A program made the translations under genes and the position numbers. Shown here piece after piece: positions 17,472 through 25,719 of a stretch of 64,000 bases of DNA; the first letter of the stretch is position 1; each line of letters begins with the position of its first letter. Origin of the DNA: Candidatus Thorarchaeota archaeon (GTDB lineage Archaea > Asgardarchaeota > Thorarchaeia > Thorarchaeales > Thorarchaeaceae); assembly GCA_013388835.1 (NCBI GenBank), contig JACAEL010000006.1, positions 53,167-117,166 of the forward strand, read 5' to 3'. Under the pieces are notes generated by a model. The model was not told the origin of the DNA. It worked only from the letters and a program-made list of their open reading frames with translations, and did not search any database.

Positions 17472-18281
17472 TGTGCCGAGCTTGATTATTGTACATACAG
17501 TGTCCCTCCCAGCGAGGAGGTCGGCAAGACGGTTCGCAACAGCAAGGTTGAACACAGCCACTTTGGCACGTTGATTGGTCAAGTGCTTCAGTTCGAGAAT
17601 CTTGTTCTCCATCCCGCCAGTGACATCAGTCGATACTGAAGGACCGGCATGCAAGGCCGCGTGGCCGATCTCGTCCATATGTAAGACTGGAATGAGTCGG
17701 GCAGCAGGAGTCAACCGAGGGTCTTGGTCATAAACGCCGTCCACATCAGTACCAATCAACACTGTATCCGCCGCGAAATGGTTTGCCAAGAGCATGACCA
17801 GTGAATCACCGCTGAGTATGGATGCGCCCCGCTCGCTATCAAAACACACATCGCCATGTGTCATTACCACGAGTCCGGACTTAAGAGCACAGCTGACGCG
17901 TTCCATATCAAAGAGCGATACGGTTCCGTTCTTCAGCTTAGCAATAGAGAAAGGGGCCAGTGAGACCACAGGTACACCTCGTCTGAGAAGCGCTTCTTCG
18001 ATGCTCAGCGATAGGATGTTCATGTTGTGTCGGATATGGGGTATTCCAGCCACTAACCTTGCTGGGGTGGTTGACAAGTCTCCGAATCCGTAATTGTGCG
18101 CTGGCTGATGTCCGTGAGCACCTCCTCCAAGCACAATAATCATGGGCCCATTATGTCCTGCCAGTTCCGCAGCGAGTCTTTCAACTACAGGTTTGTTGAC
18201 CTGCGGAGGAGTCCGGTCCTTGAACGTGATTACAGATCCTCCCAGCTTGACAACAGTAAGAGAGCGCACCGCTTGCACCAA
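17451..18281 (-). CDS. Isopentenyl phosphate kinase (amino acid kinase fold)
   Basis: Probable IPK, which phosphorylates isopentenyl phosphate to IPP in the archaeal mevalonate pathway used for membrane lipids. The amino-acid-kinase fold starts with VVKLGGSVITFKD. The segment VLGGGAHGHQPAHNYG matches the GGGxxGH motif in which the His is specific to IPK and fosfomycin-kinase relatives. LSGDSLVMLLA and LIGTDVDGVYDQDPR bind ATP/Mg, and DVTGGMENKI is the closing motif. The length of about 275 is normal. The first codon of the open frame is TTG; GTG codons at 18278 or 18269 are equally likely starts. Its 3' end overlaps the convergent HerA-like gene by 21 bp. Confidence 0.82.
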   Translation of the reverse strand: MVQAVRSLTVVKLGGSVITFKDRTPPQVNKPVVERLAAELAGHNGPMIIVLGGGAHGHQPAHNYGFGDLSTTPARLVAGIPHIRHNMNILSLSIEEALLRRGVPVVSLAPFSIAKLKNGTVSLFDMERVSCALKSGLVVMTHGDVCFDSERGASILSGDSLVMLLANHFAADTVLIGTDVDGVYDQDPRLTPAARLIPVLHMDEIGHAALHAGPSVSTDVTGGMENKILELKHLTNQRAKVAVFNLAVANRLADLLAGRDTVCTIIKLGTLEDHRR

Positions 18282-18400
18282 ACTGGTGGTTCTTCGAGCC
18301 GCTTATGGAGGTTCCTGTACGACGCTAGCGAATGTCAGCTCCAGCCAGTAGGACTCGTCAGGTATTGTTAGCCAGCGCAAAGTCAAGACACAAGACAATC

Positions 18401-18409
18401 TTTTTATCG
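18401..18409 (+). promoter_or_regulatory. TATA-like element of the uS10 gene
   Basis: TTTTTATCG lies about 55 bp upstream of the uS10 start, allowing a leader of about 30 nt. Confidence 0.4.
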
Positions 18410-18461
18410 GAATCAATGCAGGAGGGCCGGGGCACCACTAGTCTGGAGCCGTGCATTACAT

Positions 18462-18773
18462 ATGACGCAGAAGGCAAGAATCAGACTGTCTAGCACGAGC
18501 ACCGAACACCTGGACAGCGTATGCAACCAGATAAAGAGGATAACTCGAAAGACCGGTGTTCGTATGGCAGGACCGATACCACTTCCTACGCGTCGCATGG
18601 TAGTACCCACAAGAAAGACCCCTTGTGGAGATGGAACAGACACTTGGGACAAGTGGGAGATGAGGATACACAAGCGGCTCATTGACATAGATGCAGACCC
18701 CAGAGCAATCAGGCAGATAATGAGGGTTAGGATTCCTGATTCAGTATACATTGAAATAGAGCTTACTGGCTGA
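18462..18773 (+). CDS. rps10: Small ribosomal subunit protein uS10
   Basis: 103 residues, typical for archaeal uS10, a head protein of the 30S subunit. [40 protein letters not shown] and [18 protein letters not shown] are hallmark segments. It is separated from its usual EF-1alpha neighbour and precedes glmS by 73 bp. Confidence 0.96.
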   Translation: MTQKARIRLSSTSTEHLDSVCNQIKRITRKTGVRMAGPIPLPTRRMVVPTRKTPCGDGTDTWDKWEMRIHKRLIDIDADPRAIRQIMRVRIPDSVYIEIELTG

Positions 18774-18846
18774 CAGTAGGCGCAAGCTCCTTTTGGGTTG
18801 CCACATATGATTTGGGCTGCGAAGAACTCAAGAGAGGCATCAATAC

Positions 18847-20670
18847 ATGTGTGGCATAATCGGTGTGGTGCAGGACAGAAACAATGTAGCGCCGTTCCTT
18901 CATCAGGCTCTGAAGCGCCTAGAGTATAGGGGTTATGATTCAGTTGGAGTGACCACGCTGTATCAAGGGGTCTTGTATACCAAGAAGGACAAGGGGAAGA
19001 TTGACGAGGTCCACAGGAAGCTGAACTTGGATGACCTTCCCGGGTCAACAGGGGTGGGACACACTCGGTGGGCTACTCACGGCATACCATCACTTCACAA
19101 TTCTCATCCCCATTTCGACTGTAACGGCAGAATTGCAGTTGTTCACAATGGCGTGATTGATAACTTCCTTGAGATAAGGACGGAACTGTTGAAGAGAGGG
19201 CACAGGTTCGAGTCTGAAACGGACACTGAAGTGATACCACATCTTCTGGAGGAGTATATCAGTGAAGGATTGGACTTCCCGGACGCTTTGAAGCGAGTGA
19301 CGGATAGAATTGAGGGGACGTACGCAATTGTCGCAATGTCGGTTAGTCACCCGGAGATGATTGTCTGTACCCGAGATGGGAATCCACTTGTGATAGGCAG
19401 GAGTGAGGGGGCAACATATGTGTCATCTGATATCCCCTCATTCCTGCCCATGACTAGGAACATGATTCTCCTATTGGACGGAGAGATAGCAGTACTCACA
19501 TCAAAGGGCGTTTCAATTAGGAAGCTCTCAGATGGCACACCAGTAGTGCGAGACCCGATTATCATCAGCTGGACTGCCGACCAAGCCCAGAAGGATGGAT
19601 ATCCCCACTTCATGCTCAAGGAGATACACGAGCAGCCAGAGGCCATCAGAAACACGCTGAAGATCAGGGATGACACCCTAGACGCAGCTGCGCGTATCAT
19701 CCATGATGCCAAGCGAGTATACCTTGTGGCAATGGGGACGTCTGGTCATGCTGCAATGGCTGCCAGATACATGTTCGCCTCACTGTCGGGCGTGGTGCCA
19801 ACGTTTGAACTTGCCAGCGACTTCCCCGATACAGTCTGCGAGTCACTGACGGGCGGGGACTGTATTATTGCTATTACACAATCTGGTGAAACCACCGATA
19901 CCATAAGCGCGGCGAAATACGCCAGAGGGTTCGGGGCAAAGGTAATCGCTGTGACCAATGTAGTCGGCAGCTCAATCACACAGGTTGCGGATCATACGAT
20001 AGTGACCCAAGCAGGTCCGGAGATTGGAGTTGCAGCAACGAAGACGTTCATAGTCCAACTTGTAACGCTATCACTGCTGTCGATAGCGCTCGGAAGACTG
20101 ACCGGGTTCAGGACCCTAGAAGAATTGGACAAGAAACGACAGTCACTTGAAAGGATGCCTGAAATCGTTTCTGAAGTCATCAGGAGGAACGAAGAGCATG
20201 CAAGGACGGTGGCAGGAGTGTACCATGAGGCTCCGAGCATGTTGTTCCTGGGGCGAGGAGTTTCAGTGGCTACTGCGTATGAGGGGGCTCTAAAGATGAA
20301 GGAGATATCGTACAGTCATGCAGAGGGCTACTCGGCAGGCGAATCCAAGCATGGCCCCATCGCACTAGTGGAAGATGGGTACCCAGTGGTGTTTGTCGCT
20401 CCAAGAGATCAAACGAGGAATCGGATTATTGGCAATCTCATGGAGATGAAGGCAAGAGGTGGAAGGGTCATCTCAGTCATAGAGCGAGGAGATTTGGATT
20501 TGAGAGGACTCTCCGATCACTTCTTTGAGATTCCCGAGGGAGTCGAACCGGAGTTCTCTACAATTGCGTATGTGGTGCCGCTCCAAATCCTTAGCTACTA
20601 CGTGGCTACCAAGAGAGGATACGACCCGGACATGCCTAGGAATCTGGCGAAGTCGGTCACTGTGCTCTAG
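18847..20670 (+). CDS. glmS: Glutamine--fructose-6-phosphate aminotransferase (isomerizing)
   Basis: GlmS makes glucosamine-6-phosphate from fructose-6-P and glutamine, the entry to amino-sugar synthesis (surface glycans, N-glycosylation). The N-terminal glutaminase starts with the nucleophile Cys2 in MCGIIGVV, and has RLEYRGYDSVGV, HTRWATHG and HNGVIDN. Two SIS domains follow, with GTSGHAAMAARYMF, ITQSGETTDTISA and MKEISYSHAEGYSAGESKHG. The C-terminal motif LAKSVTVL is intact. The length of 607 is standard. The numerous glycosylatable surface proteins in the window give a use for its product. Confidence 0.96.
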   Translation: MCGIIGVVQDRNNVAPFLHQALKRLEYRGYDSVGVTTLYQGVLYTKKDKGKIDEVHRKLNLDDLPGSTGVGHTRWATHGIPSLHNSHPHFDCNGRIAVVHNGVIDNFLEIRTELLKRGHRFESETDTEVIPHLLEEYISEGLDFPDALKRVTDRIEGTYAIVAMSVSHPEMIVCTRDGNPLVIGRSEGATYVSSDIPSFLPMTRNMILLLDGEIAVLTSKGVSIRKLSDGTPVVRDPIIISWTADQAQKDGYPHFMLKEIHEQPEAIRNTLKIRDDTLDAAARIIHDAKRVYLVAMGTSGHAAMAARYMFASLSGVVPTFELASDFPDTVCESLTGGDCIIAITQSGETTDTISAAKYARGFGAKVIAVTNVVGSSITQVADHTIVTQAGPEIGVAATKTFIVQLVTLSLLSIALGRLTGFRTLEELDKKRQSLERMPEIVSEVIRRNEEHARTVAGVYHEAPSMLFLGRGVSVATAYEGALKMKEISYSHAEGYSAGESKHGPIALVEDGYPVVFVAPRDQTRNRIIGNLMEMKARGGRVISVIERGDLDLRGLSDHFFEIPEGVEPEFSTIAYVVPLQILSYYVATKRGYDPDMPRNLAKSVTVL

Positions 20671-20714
20671 GACCTTAAATAACGAACTGAGGGATAGACT
20701 ACCGGGAAACCAAC

Positions 20715-20963
20715 ATGCCATGCACGTTACTCAGTCCATTGGCAGACTTTGCAGACCTTATTGCCGCCTACTTTGCCGAGATCTGGGGGTTTCTGATGTT
20801 CATAGGCAGACTGTCAGGAGTCATAATCATAATGACCGGGGCCATACTCTGGTTCACAGAGGTCAATGCCAACAGGGGAAAGGGACTGGTTTTCAGCGGC
20901 ATCATCCTCTCAATAGTCGTCCAGTACTTCGCAACGTATCCTCCAGCTTTCGTTATCGGATAG
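20715..20963 (+). CDS. Small two-helix membrane protein, VirB2/CedA-like topology
   Basis: 82 residues with two hydrophobic helices (FLMFIGRLSGVIIIMTGAILWF and LVFSGIILSIVVQYFA) joined by a short basic loop (NANRGKG). The order (hydrophobic N-terminal part, helix, small basic loop, helix) recalls VirB2/TrbC conjugative pilins and archaeal Ced/Ted small membrane proteins, which share this topology but little sequence. An AT-rich TATA-like stretch (CCTTAAATAA, 20673-20682) gives it its own promoter. No strong sequence signature confirms the family; it could be any small membrane protein. Confidence 0.55.
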   Translation: MPCTLLSPLADFADLIAAYFAEIWGFLMFIGRLSGVIIIMTGAILWFTEVNANRGKGLVFSGIILSIVVQYFATYPPAFVIG

Positions 20964-20980
20964 CATCTGCAGAGTCGGAC

Positions 20981-22201
20981 TCACAGTAGCTGCCCAGCAA
21001 TGGCTTCCAGAGCGGTTCGAAGCCGAATCATATCGTCGATAGAGTTGTAAACATGTATAGAAGCCTGAACCACACCGTCAGCTGAGAGTGTATGAACCAG
21101 TGGTTGAGCACATAGGAAGCCACTCCGTACTGCGATGTCAGATTCGTCAAGCAGAAGAGCGACATCGTGACAATTCACATTGTCTGCAGTCTGATTGCCA
21201 ACGTTGAAGGAGAAGATGGTCCGTTCGCTGTGGTGCGTTCCGTAGAGTATCAAGCCATCAATGCGCCCCAGCGATTCGGACATCAGATTGGAGATGGAGC
21301 GAATCTGATGTTTTATCTGTCCCACACCCAGACTAGAAATGTAATCGATTGCCGCAGAGAGACCTGCGACCCCAGGAACATTGACAAAGCCGGGCTCAAA
21401 CATGTCTGGGGGCAGTGAGAAGTCGAAGGAGTCACCCTCTACATTTGAAACTGCAGAGCTCCCCGCAATCCCAGGGCGAATCGCCATGCCTGCTTCATCA
21501 CTCATCCACTGTATGGCCAGTCCAGGGGGACCAAGAAGACCCGAGTTCGCCGAACAGAGCACTATGTCACTGCCGACAGACTGAAACTCAAAACTCGAAA
21601 ACCCCATTGAACGAGTCAAGTCCGAGATCACGACACATCCCTCCTCGTGGGCTTTCTGGCAGAGCTCTCTAATGGGGTTTAGGTCTCCTGTCCCAGGTGA
21701 AACAGGTGAAATCGCAACCAGGCCGGAATCCTTGTCAATCATCCTCGTTGCCGTGTCAGGGTCCAAGGTGCCATCTGACCTAAGTGGTATAGTTTCCAAG
21801 CGGAGTCTCAGTACTTGAGCAGCCCTAATGAGCGGCGCGACAACATCATGGTCCTCAGTCTGTGATACTGTTATCTTGGTGCGTCCCGTGCGTTTCCAAT
21901 CATATCCATAGGCAACAGAAGCAACAGCCAAGGCAACAGAATGCTGAAACGAGAGCAGTCTCGGTTCCGTCCTCGACAAAGCCGCAATTTTGGCTCGACA
22001 TTCCTCGACTGTGTTTGCGCCCTCAACTGCAAGTCGATGAGCCCCTCGTCTTGAAGAGACTGCCTTCGTTCTAAGAAAATGAACCATAGCGTCTATTGCC
22101 GGGTCTGGCATTAGACAAGTGCTGGCAGAATCGAAGTACGCAAGAGAGGGTATGTTGCGAAGGACCGGGAAGTCCTTTCGGACATCAAGAGGAAGCGTCA
22201 T
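20981..22201 (-). CDS. Class V aminotransferase / cysteine-desulfurase-like protein lacking the PLP lysine
   Basis: 406 residues with the SufS/IscS-type fold: YFDSASTCLMPDPAIDAM at the N-terminus, VISDLTRSMG where the PLP-binding Asp is expected, and SGFLCAQPLVHTL at the C-terminal loop that carries the catalytic Cys in SufS. The segment that should contain the Schiff-base lysine (SGHK before GPxG) reads SANSGLLGPPG, with no Lys. Codons were checked on the minus strand. The protein therefore probably cannot form the internal aldimine and may be a non-catalytic or repurposed member. It stands alone, divergent from the nucleotidyltransferase gene; no SufB/C/D or tRNA thiolation gene is adjacent. 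Confidence 0.78.
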   Translation of the reverse strand: MTLPLDVRKDFPVLRNIPSLAYFDSASTCLMPDPAIDAMVHFLRTKAVSSRRGAHRLAVEGANTVEECRAKIAALSRTEPRLLSFQHSVALAVASVAYGYDWKRTGRTKITVSQTEDHDVVAPLIRAAQVLRLRLETIPLRSDGTLDPDTATRMIDKDSGLVAISPVSPGTGDLNPIRELCQKAHEEGCVVISDLTRSMGFSSFEFQSVGSDIVLCSANSGLLGPPGLAIQWMSDEAGMAIRPGIAGSSAVSNVEGDSFDFSLPPDMFEPGFVNVPGVAGLSAAIDYISSLGVGQIKHQIRSISNLMSESLGRIDGLILYGTHHSERTIFSFNVGNQTADNVNCHDVALLLDESDIAVRSGFLCAQPLVHTLSADGVVQASIHVYNSIDDMIRLRTALEAIAGQLL

Positions 22202-22252
22202 AGAGATGATTCCAGTACGCTTAAGCAGGGTGTTTAGCTTTAGTACTTAACC

Positions 22253-23260
22253 GTGCTGGCCAAGAATGCAATAGAAGGAGCTCTCATTGTCACACACGAC
22301 GGGCTCATATTCCACATAAAGGGAGTAGTCCAACCCGAGAATCGCATCGTTGCATACCTCAGGTATCTGCCCGATGAAAGAGGGGACAGGCGGTCCTTGA
22401 CAGGTGTTAGATACGTAAAGATTAGCTCTCTAGAAGGTGCAGAAAGAGTAGTCAAAGAGATGTATCCTCAGTATATCTGGAAAGATCCCCGTCAAGGACG
22501 AGAGATGCAGGCGGTACCCATGGAGAGCATCGCGTACATACTTGACCCAGTCGATGCTCTGAACAGCATGAGAAGCGAAGGACCGTATCTTCGGGGGATT
22601 AGACGCGACGCTCTGGATTTGGCTGAGAAACTTGTGGAGGCAGCAGGAATAGAGAGGGAACACATGGGAATAACGGGCTCACAACTTGCGGGACTAGAGA
22701 ATGAACGGTCAGACATAGACTTGGTTGTGTATGGTGAGAAAGCTGCGAGGAAGCTGTATGCAACAATGAAGGGCGAAGCGCGAGTGAAGGGGGTTCATCG
22801 ATACGCAGGTAAGCGGCTCATTAATCATGTACTCTACAGATGGGGAACGCTTGAATCACTGTTTGAAAGGATGAGAGAGCTCGAGGAGAGAAAGTGTCTG
22901 CAAGGTGTCTTTCGAAATCGTGACTTCTTCATTAGAGCGGTGAAGAAGGACGGCGAACAGAATCGTAGATATGACTCTACTGTAGTGCGGTACGAGGGTC
23001 AAACCAAGGCCATGTGCAGGGTCATTGAGGACAAGGATTCCATCTTCACTCCCTGTGAGTACATTGTGACCTGCAAGGAGATACCGGATCTGAAACTGGT
23101 CGCCAGCTATCGCGGCAGATTCACTGAACACGCTGTCAAGGGGGAGCGCATATTGGTGGAGGGAAGACTTGAGTCAGTAGAGTGCATGGACTCTGGAGAA
23201 GTCTTCAAGCAGATAGTTCTGGGAGACAGAGTCACGGACTACATGGTTCCAATCAAATAG
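22253..23260 (+). CDS. Archaeal nucleotidyltransferase-domain protein (COG1665-like)
   Basis: 335 residues. The central part holds a polymerase-beta-type nucleotidyltransferase motif: GITGSQLAGLENERSDIDLVVYG has the GS followed by the paired Asp (DxD). The N-terminal third (GALIVTHDGLIFHIKGVVQP) and the C-terminal beta-rich part (an OB-like VEGRLESVECMDSGEVFKQI) are as in a conserved archaeal family of unknown role. The likely start is GTG at 22253, with an AT-rich promoter just upstream shared with the divergent gene. The substrate is not evident. Confidence 0.7.
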   Translation: MLAKNAIEGALIVTHDGLIFHIKGVVQPENRIVAYLRYLPDERGDRRSLTGVRYVKISSLEGAERVVKEMYPQYIWKDPRQGREMQAVPMESIAYILDPVDALNSMRSEGPYLRGIRRDALDLAEKLVEAAGIEREHMGITGSQLAGLENERSDIDLVVYGEKAARKLYATMKGEARVKGVHRYAGKRLINHVLYRWGTLESLFERMRELEERKCLQGVFRNRDFFIRAVKKDGEQNRRYDSTVVRYEGQTKAMCRVIEDKDSIFTPCEYIVTCKEIPDLKLVASYRGRFTEHAVKGERILVEGRLESVECMDSGEVFKQIVLGDRVTDYMVPIK

Positions 23261-23292
23261 AACCGAGTCCGGCGACAAACACATCAACATTC

Positions 23293-23706
23293 ATTCACAG
23301 TTGCGGTGTGTGAAAGGCGCTCATCATGTGAATACACGTTCCTGAATGAAAAGTCTCGTGCCCCTGTGCAGTGAAAACAGCGGTCATAGTAGCCGTTTTT
23401 GTGTGAATGTGTACACCCCGTCACTTCCACTGGAAATCGGTAAGCACGTCTGTTTGCGTGCTGCTTTTGATTCACAGGCATGGAAGAACAGTGAATTGCA
23501 TAAGTGGAGGAGAATGTGGCTTGTGGGCAAAACAGACTGATTATAGCACTGCAGAGTGGAAATGGAGCCCGAATAGCGCGCTACTGATGTTAGGCGATGG
23601 ACTGCAGAGGACTAGGATTCGATATGGAATTATCGAGCGAATATGGTGATATTGCCAATTCACATACTCACACTTATGAAGAGAAAAGGACATTAGTAGT
23701 GTGAAT
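23293..23706. repeat. Cluster of TGTGAAT / ATTCACA motifs in a 470-bp leader region
   Basis: Exact copies are at 23293-23299, 23327-23333, 23402-23408, 23470-23476, 23658-23664 and 23700-23706 in both orientations. One-mismatch copies are at 23309, 23370 and 23490. The region is non-coding, lies between the nucleotidyltransferase stop and the winged-helix gene, and also holds a small hairpin (AGCACG ... CGTGCT near 23443-23464). The last copy is about 30 bp before the winged-helix start, so autoregulation by that protein is an obvious hypothesis. Confidence 0.65.
23425..23440 (+). promoter_or_regulatory. Isolated ORB-core-like sequence
   Basis: TTCCACTGGAAATCGG matches the palindromic core of archaeal origin recognition boxes but lacks the downstream G-run in this orientation. 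In the opposite orientation a GGGG lies a few bases past the core. It is weaker than the sites near 27.6-27.8 kb. Confidence 0.35.
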
Positions 23707-23737
23707 GAGCTAAGTAGCATAGTGAGTAGTGATAGAG

Positions 23738-24358
23738 ATGCCTGATGCGGACCGTACGAACTACGTCTATGAGTTCACGTACAGTGCCGGTCTAGGTCTA
23801 CGAGAGGTATTTCAGTGCAAGTATGTGACACCACTCGAGGCACTTTCTCGATTCAAGAGAATCGTTTCTCTCACACAAACAGCATTTGACTTTAGAATAC
23901 GTGTCTTGGACGAGGTATCGAAAGAAGAGTCAAGCTTTCAGGTAAGTGGATCTGTGGATGACATGCTTGAGAAGTTCGAGGTCTTCCTGGAAACTAGTAC
24001 AGGATATAAAGTGAGCAGAAAGGCCGAGGCAGTAGACAGGACAGAGTTTACCAGTGAGGAATCAATGAGCAACTACGAGAAGATGCAGCTCATTGTGTAC
24101 GCCTCGTTCAGGCATGGAAAGTTCTCCTCGCTCGATGTAGCTGAGATATACGAGGCTACGTTTGAAGAGGAGCTGCCCAAAAGCACAGCGTCGACATACT
24201 TAGCAAGGTTCTACAACGAGGGCCATGGGCATTTGGAGAGATACGGGAACCGCTCTGGCTACACCTATCGTCTGAGAACCGAACTTCAAGAGGTTCAGAT
24301 CGAGGTGGAGAAAGCAGAAACCACCTTGGCTTCGATGCACCTCGGCACCAAGAGGTAG
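23738..24358 (+). CDS. Winged-helix protein of unknown function
   Basis: About 206 residues from the ATG at 23738 (an in-frame GTG is at 23729). The N-terminal 110 residues are a mixed alpha/beta domain I do not recognise. Residues from about 115 (MQLIVYASFRHGKFSSLDVAEIYE) to 180 look like a winged helix with recognition helix STASTYLARFYNEG and wing HLERYGNRSGYTYRL. A short helix ends the protein. It is preceded by the TGTGAAT-rich leader, suggesting that it binds there. It is convergent with the saccharopine dehydrogenase gene. Confidence 0.65.
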   Translation: MPDADRTNYVYEFTYSAGLGLREVFQCKYVTPLEALSRFKRIVSLTQTAFDFRIRVLDEVSKEESSFQVSGSVDDMLEKFEVFLETSTGYKVSRKAEAVDRTEFTSEESMSNYEKMQLIVYASFRHGKFSSLDVAEIYEATFEEELPKSTASTYLARFYNEGHGHLERYGNRSGYTYRLRTELQEVQIEVEKAETTLASMHLGTKR

Positions 24359-24381
24359 AGCGCCGAGATACTTGGCGATTG

Positions 24382-25707
24382 TCACTCTGCGGATACAGAA
24401 CTGGTTTGCTCTGTGAATGTGATTCCTAGGGATTCGAGCTCCTCTAGGACGGGCCCATATATCTCGGGCATCACAGGCCTCTGCACTCCCACGAGCTTGA
24501 TACTGCCTTCAAGTATCATTCTGCTTGCGATGGCGACAGGGAGAGACACAGTACGAGACATGGAACTTTCCCCGTGAGGTATCCCATAGTCAATCAGCGT
24601 GGACGTCAGTCTCTGACGTCGGTTGGGATACCTGATCACAAAGTCATGATGCATGACGATCATGTCGCGCTCACCAGGGGAGTACTGGAGCTTCTCTTCA
24701 AAGAGATGGCAGAGTGCATCAAGAGGTGTACTGACTTCAGAAGGGATCCTTGTTGAGCTAAACAAGCCAAGCCATTCTAGTCTAGTAATCACTGGGTCAG
24801 TGATAGGGACACGAAGACGGTGTGCGACTTGGGACTTGAGTCCCTGTTCCTTCAGTCCGAGCAGCTGGGATAACATCTGTGCATAGGTGGTGTTAGTGAG
24901 GTCTCTCGGAGTCAGGTCGAGTAGACCGAGCTCAGATACCCTCTTCATTGTATTACACCATCCAGTGTTTCTGAAGGTGCCCCTCAGCATTGTCTTGGTT
25001 TCGGGAATACCGTAGATATCGATGTACGACATGCTATCTCGGTTTGGGTAGCCCTCGAATACTCCCAGACCTGGCACCTCGTACAGATGGCAGTTGTCGA
25101 ATAGAACCGAACCGGGTATCACAACCTCCTTTCCATCCAAGAGGAAATGGGCGTCATTTCGACCTGCAAGTAGTACGCCTCTGGGACTCCATGACAGCTT
25201 GTAGCCCAAGGGGTTGTTGTTAGCATCAGGAGCTGGAAGACCACCAGTGAATGAGGTGAAGCTCTCAATCTTCCCCCCATCACGGTGAGCAGCGTGTATT
25301 ATTCTCATTGCACTCATGTGGTCGATTCCGGGATCCACACCGCACTCATTGAGGAGAACTATGCCCGCATCTTCTGCAGCACTATTGAGTTCCTGCATCT
25401 CCTTGGAGATGTATGATGTCGTACAGAAGTGCTTGCGATGACGAATAGCCACCTTGGCCGCCCTAACATGATAAGTATATGGCAACAGAGAACACACAAG
25501 GTCTGCTTCACGTGTTAGTTTGTCTAGGAGGCGGTCATCTCGGTCTATGTCGAAGGCCACTGCCTCGGCATTCCCGCACCCCTGAATGAGTTGCTCGGCC
25601 TTCTTCAGTGTTCGGCTGGCCACAACAACAGAGTATCCATGTTCAGAAAGATAGCGGATGTACGGGCGAGCCACGAGGCCTGCCCCCAGACAAAGAACTC
25701 TGCTCAT
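24382..25707 (-). CDS. Saccharopine dehydrogenase (glutamate-forming type)
   Basis: About 441 residues with an N-terminal Rossmann motif VLCLGAGLVARPYI, then CSLLPYTYHVRAAK, NECGVDPGIDHMSAMR and SFTGGLPAPDANNNPLGYKLSWSP, typical of LYS9/AASS-SDH enzymes that split saccharopine to aminoadipate semialdehyde and glutamate. The ATG at 25707 is preferred over the GTG at 25719 because an AGGTGAT Shine-Dalgarno lies 7 nt before it. The gene abuts the lysine ketoglutarate reductase gene, so the two form a lysine-degradation operon. The same pair is one fused protein (AASS) in animals. Confidence 0.88.
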   Translation of the reverse strand: MSRVLCLGAGLVARPYIRYLSEHGYSVVVASRTLKKAEQLIQGCGNAEAVAFDIDRDDRLLDKLTREADLVCSLLPYTYHVRAAKVAIRHRKHFCTTSYISKEMQELNSAAEDAGIVLLNECGVDPGIDHMSAMRIIHAAHRDGGKIESFTSFTGGLPAPDANNNPLGYKLSWSPRGVLLAGRNDAHFLLDGKEVVIPGSVLFDNCHLYEVPGLGVFEGYPNRDSMSYIDIYGIPETKTMLRGTFRNTGWCNTMKRVSELGLLDLTPRDLTNTTYAQMLSQLLGLKEQGLKSQVAHRLRVPITDPVITRLEWLGLFSSTRIPSEVSTPLDALCHLFEEKLQYSPGERDMIVMHHDFVIRYPNRRQRLTSTLIDYGIPHGESSMSRTVSLPVAIASRMILEGSIKLVGVQRPVMPEIYGPVLEELESLGITFTEQTSSVSAE

Positions 25708-25719
25708 TTGATTTATCAC

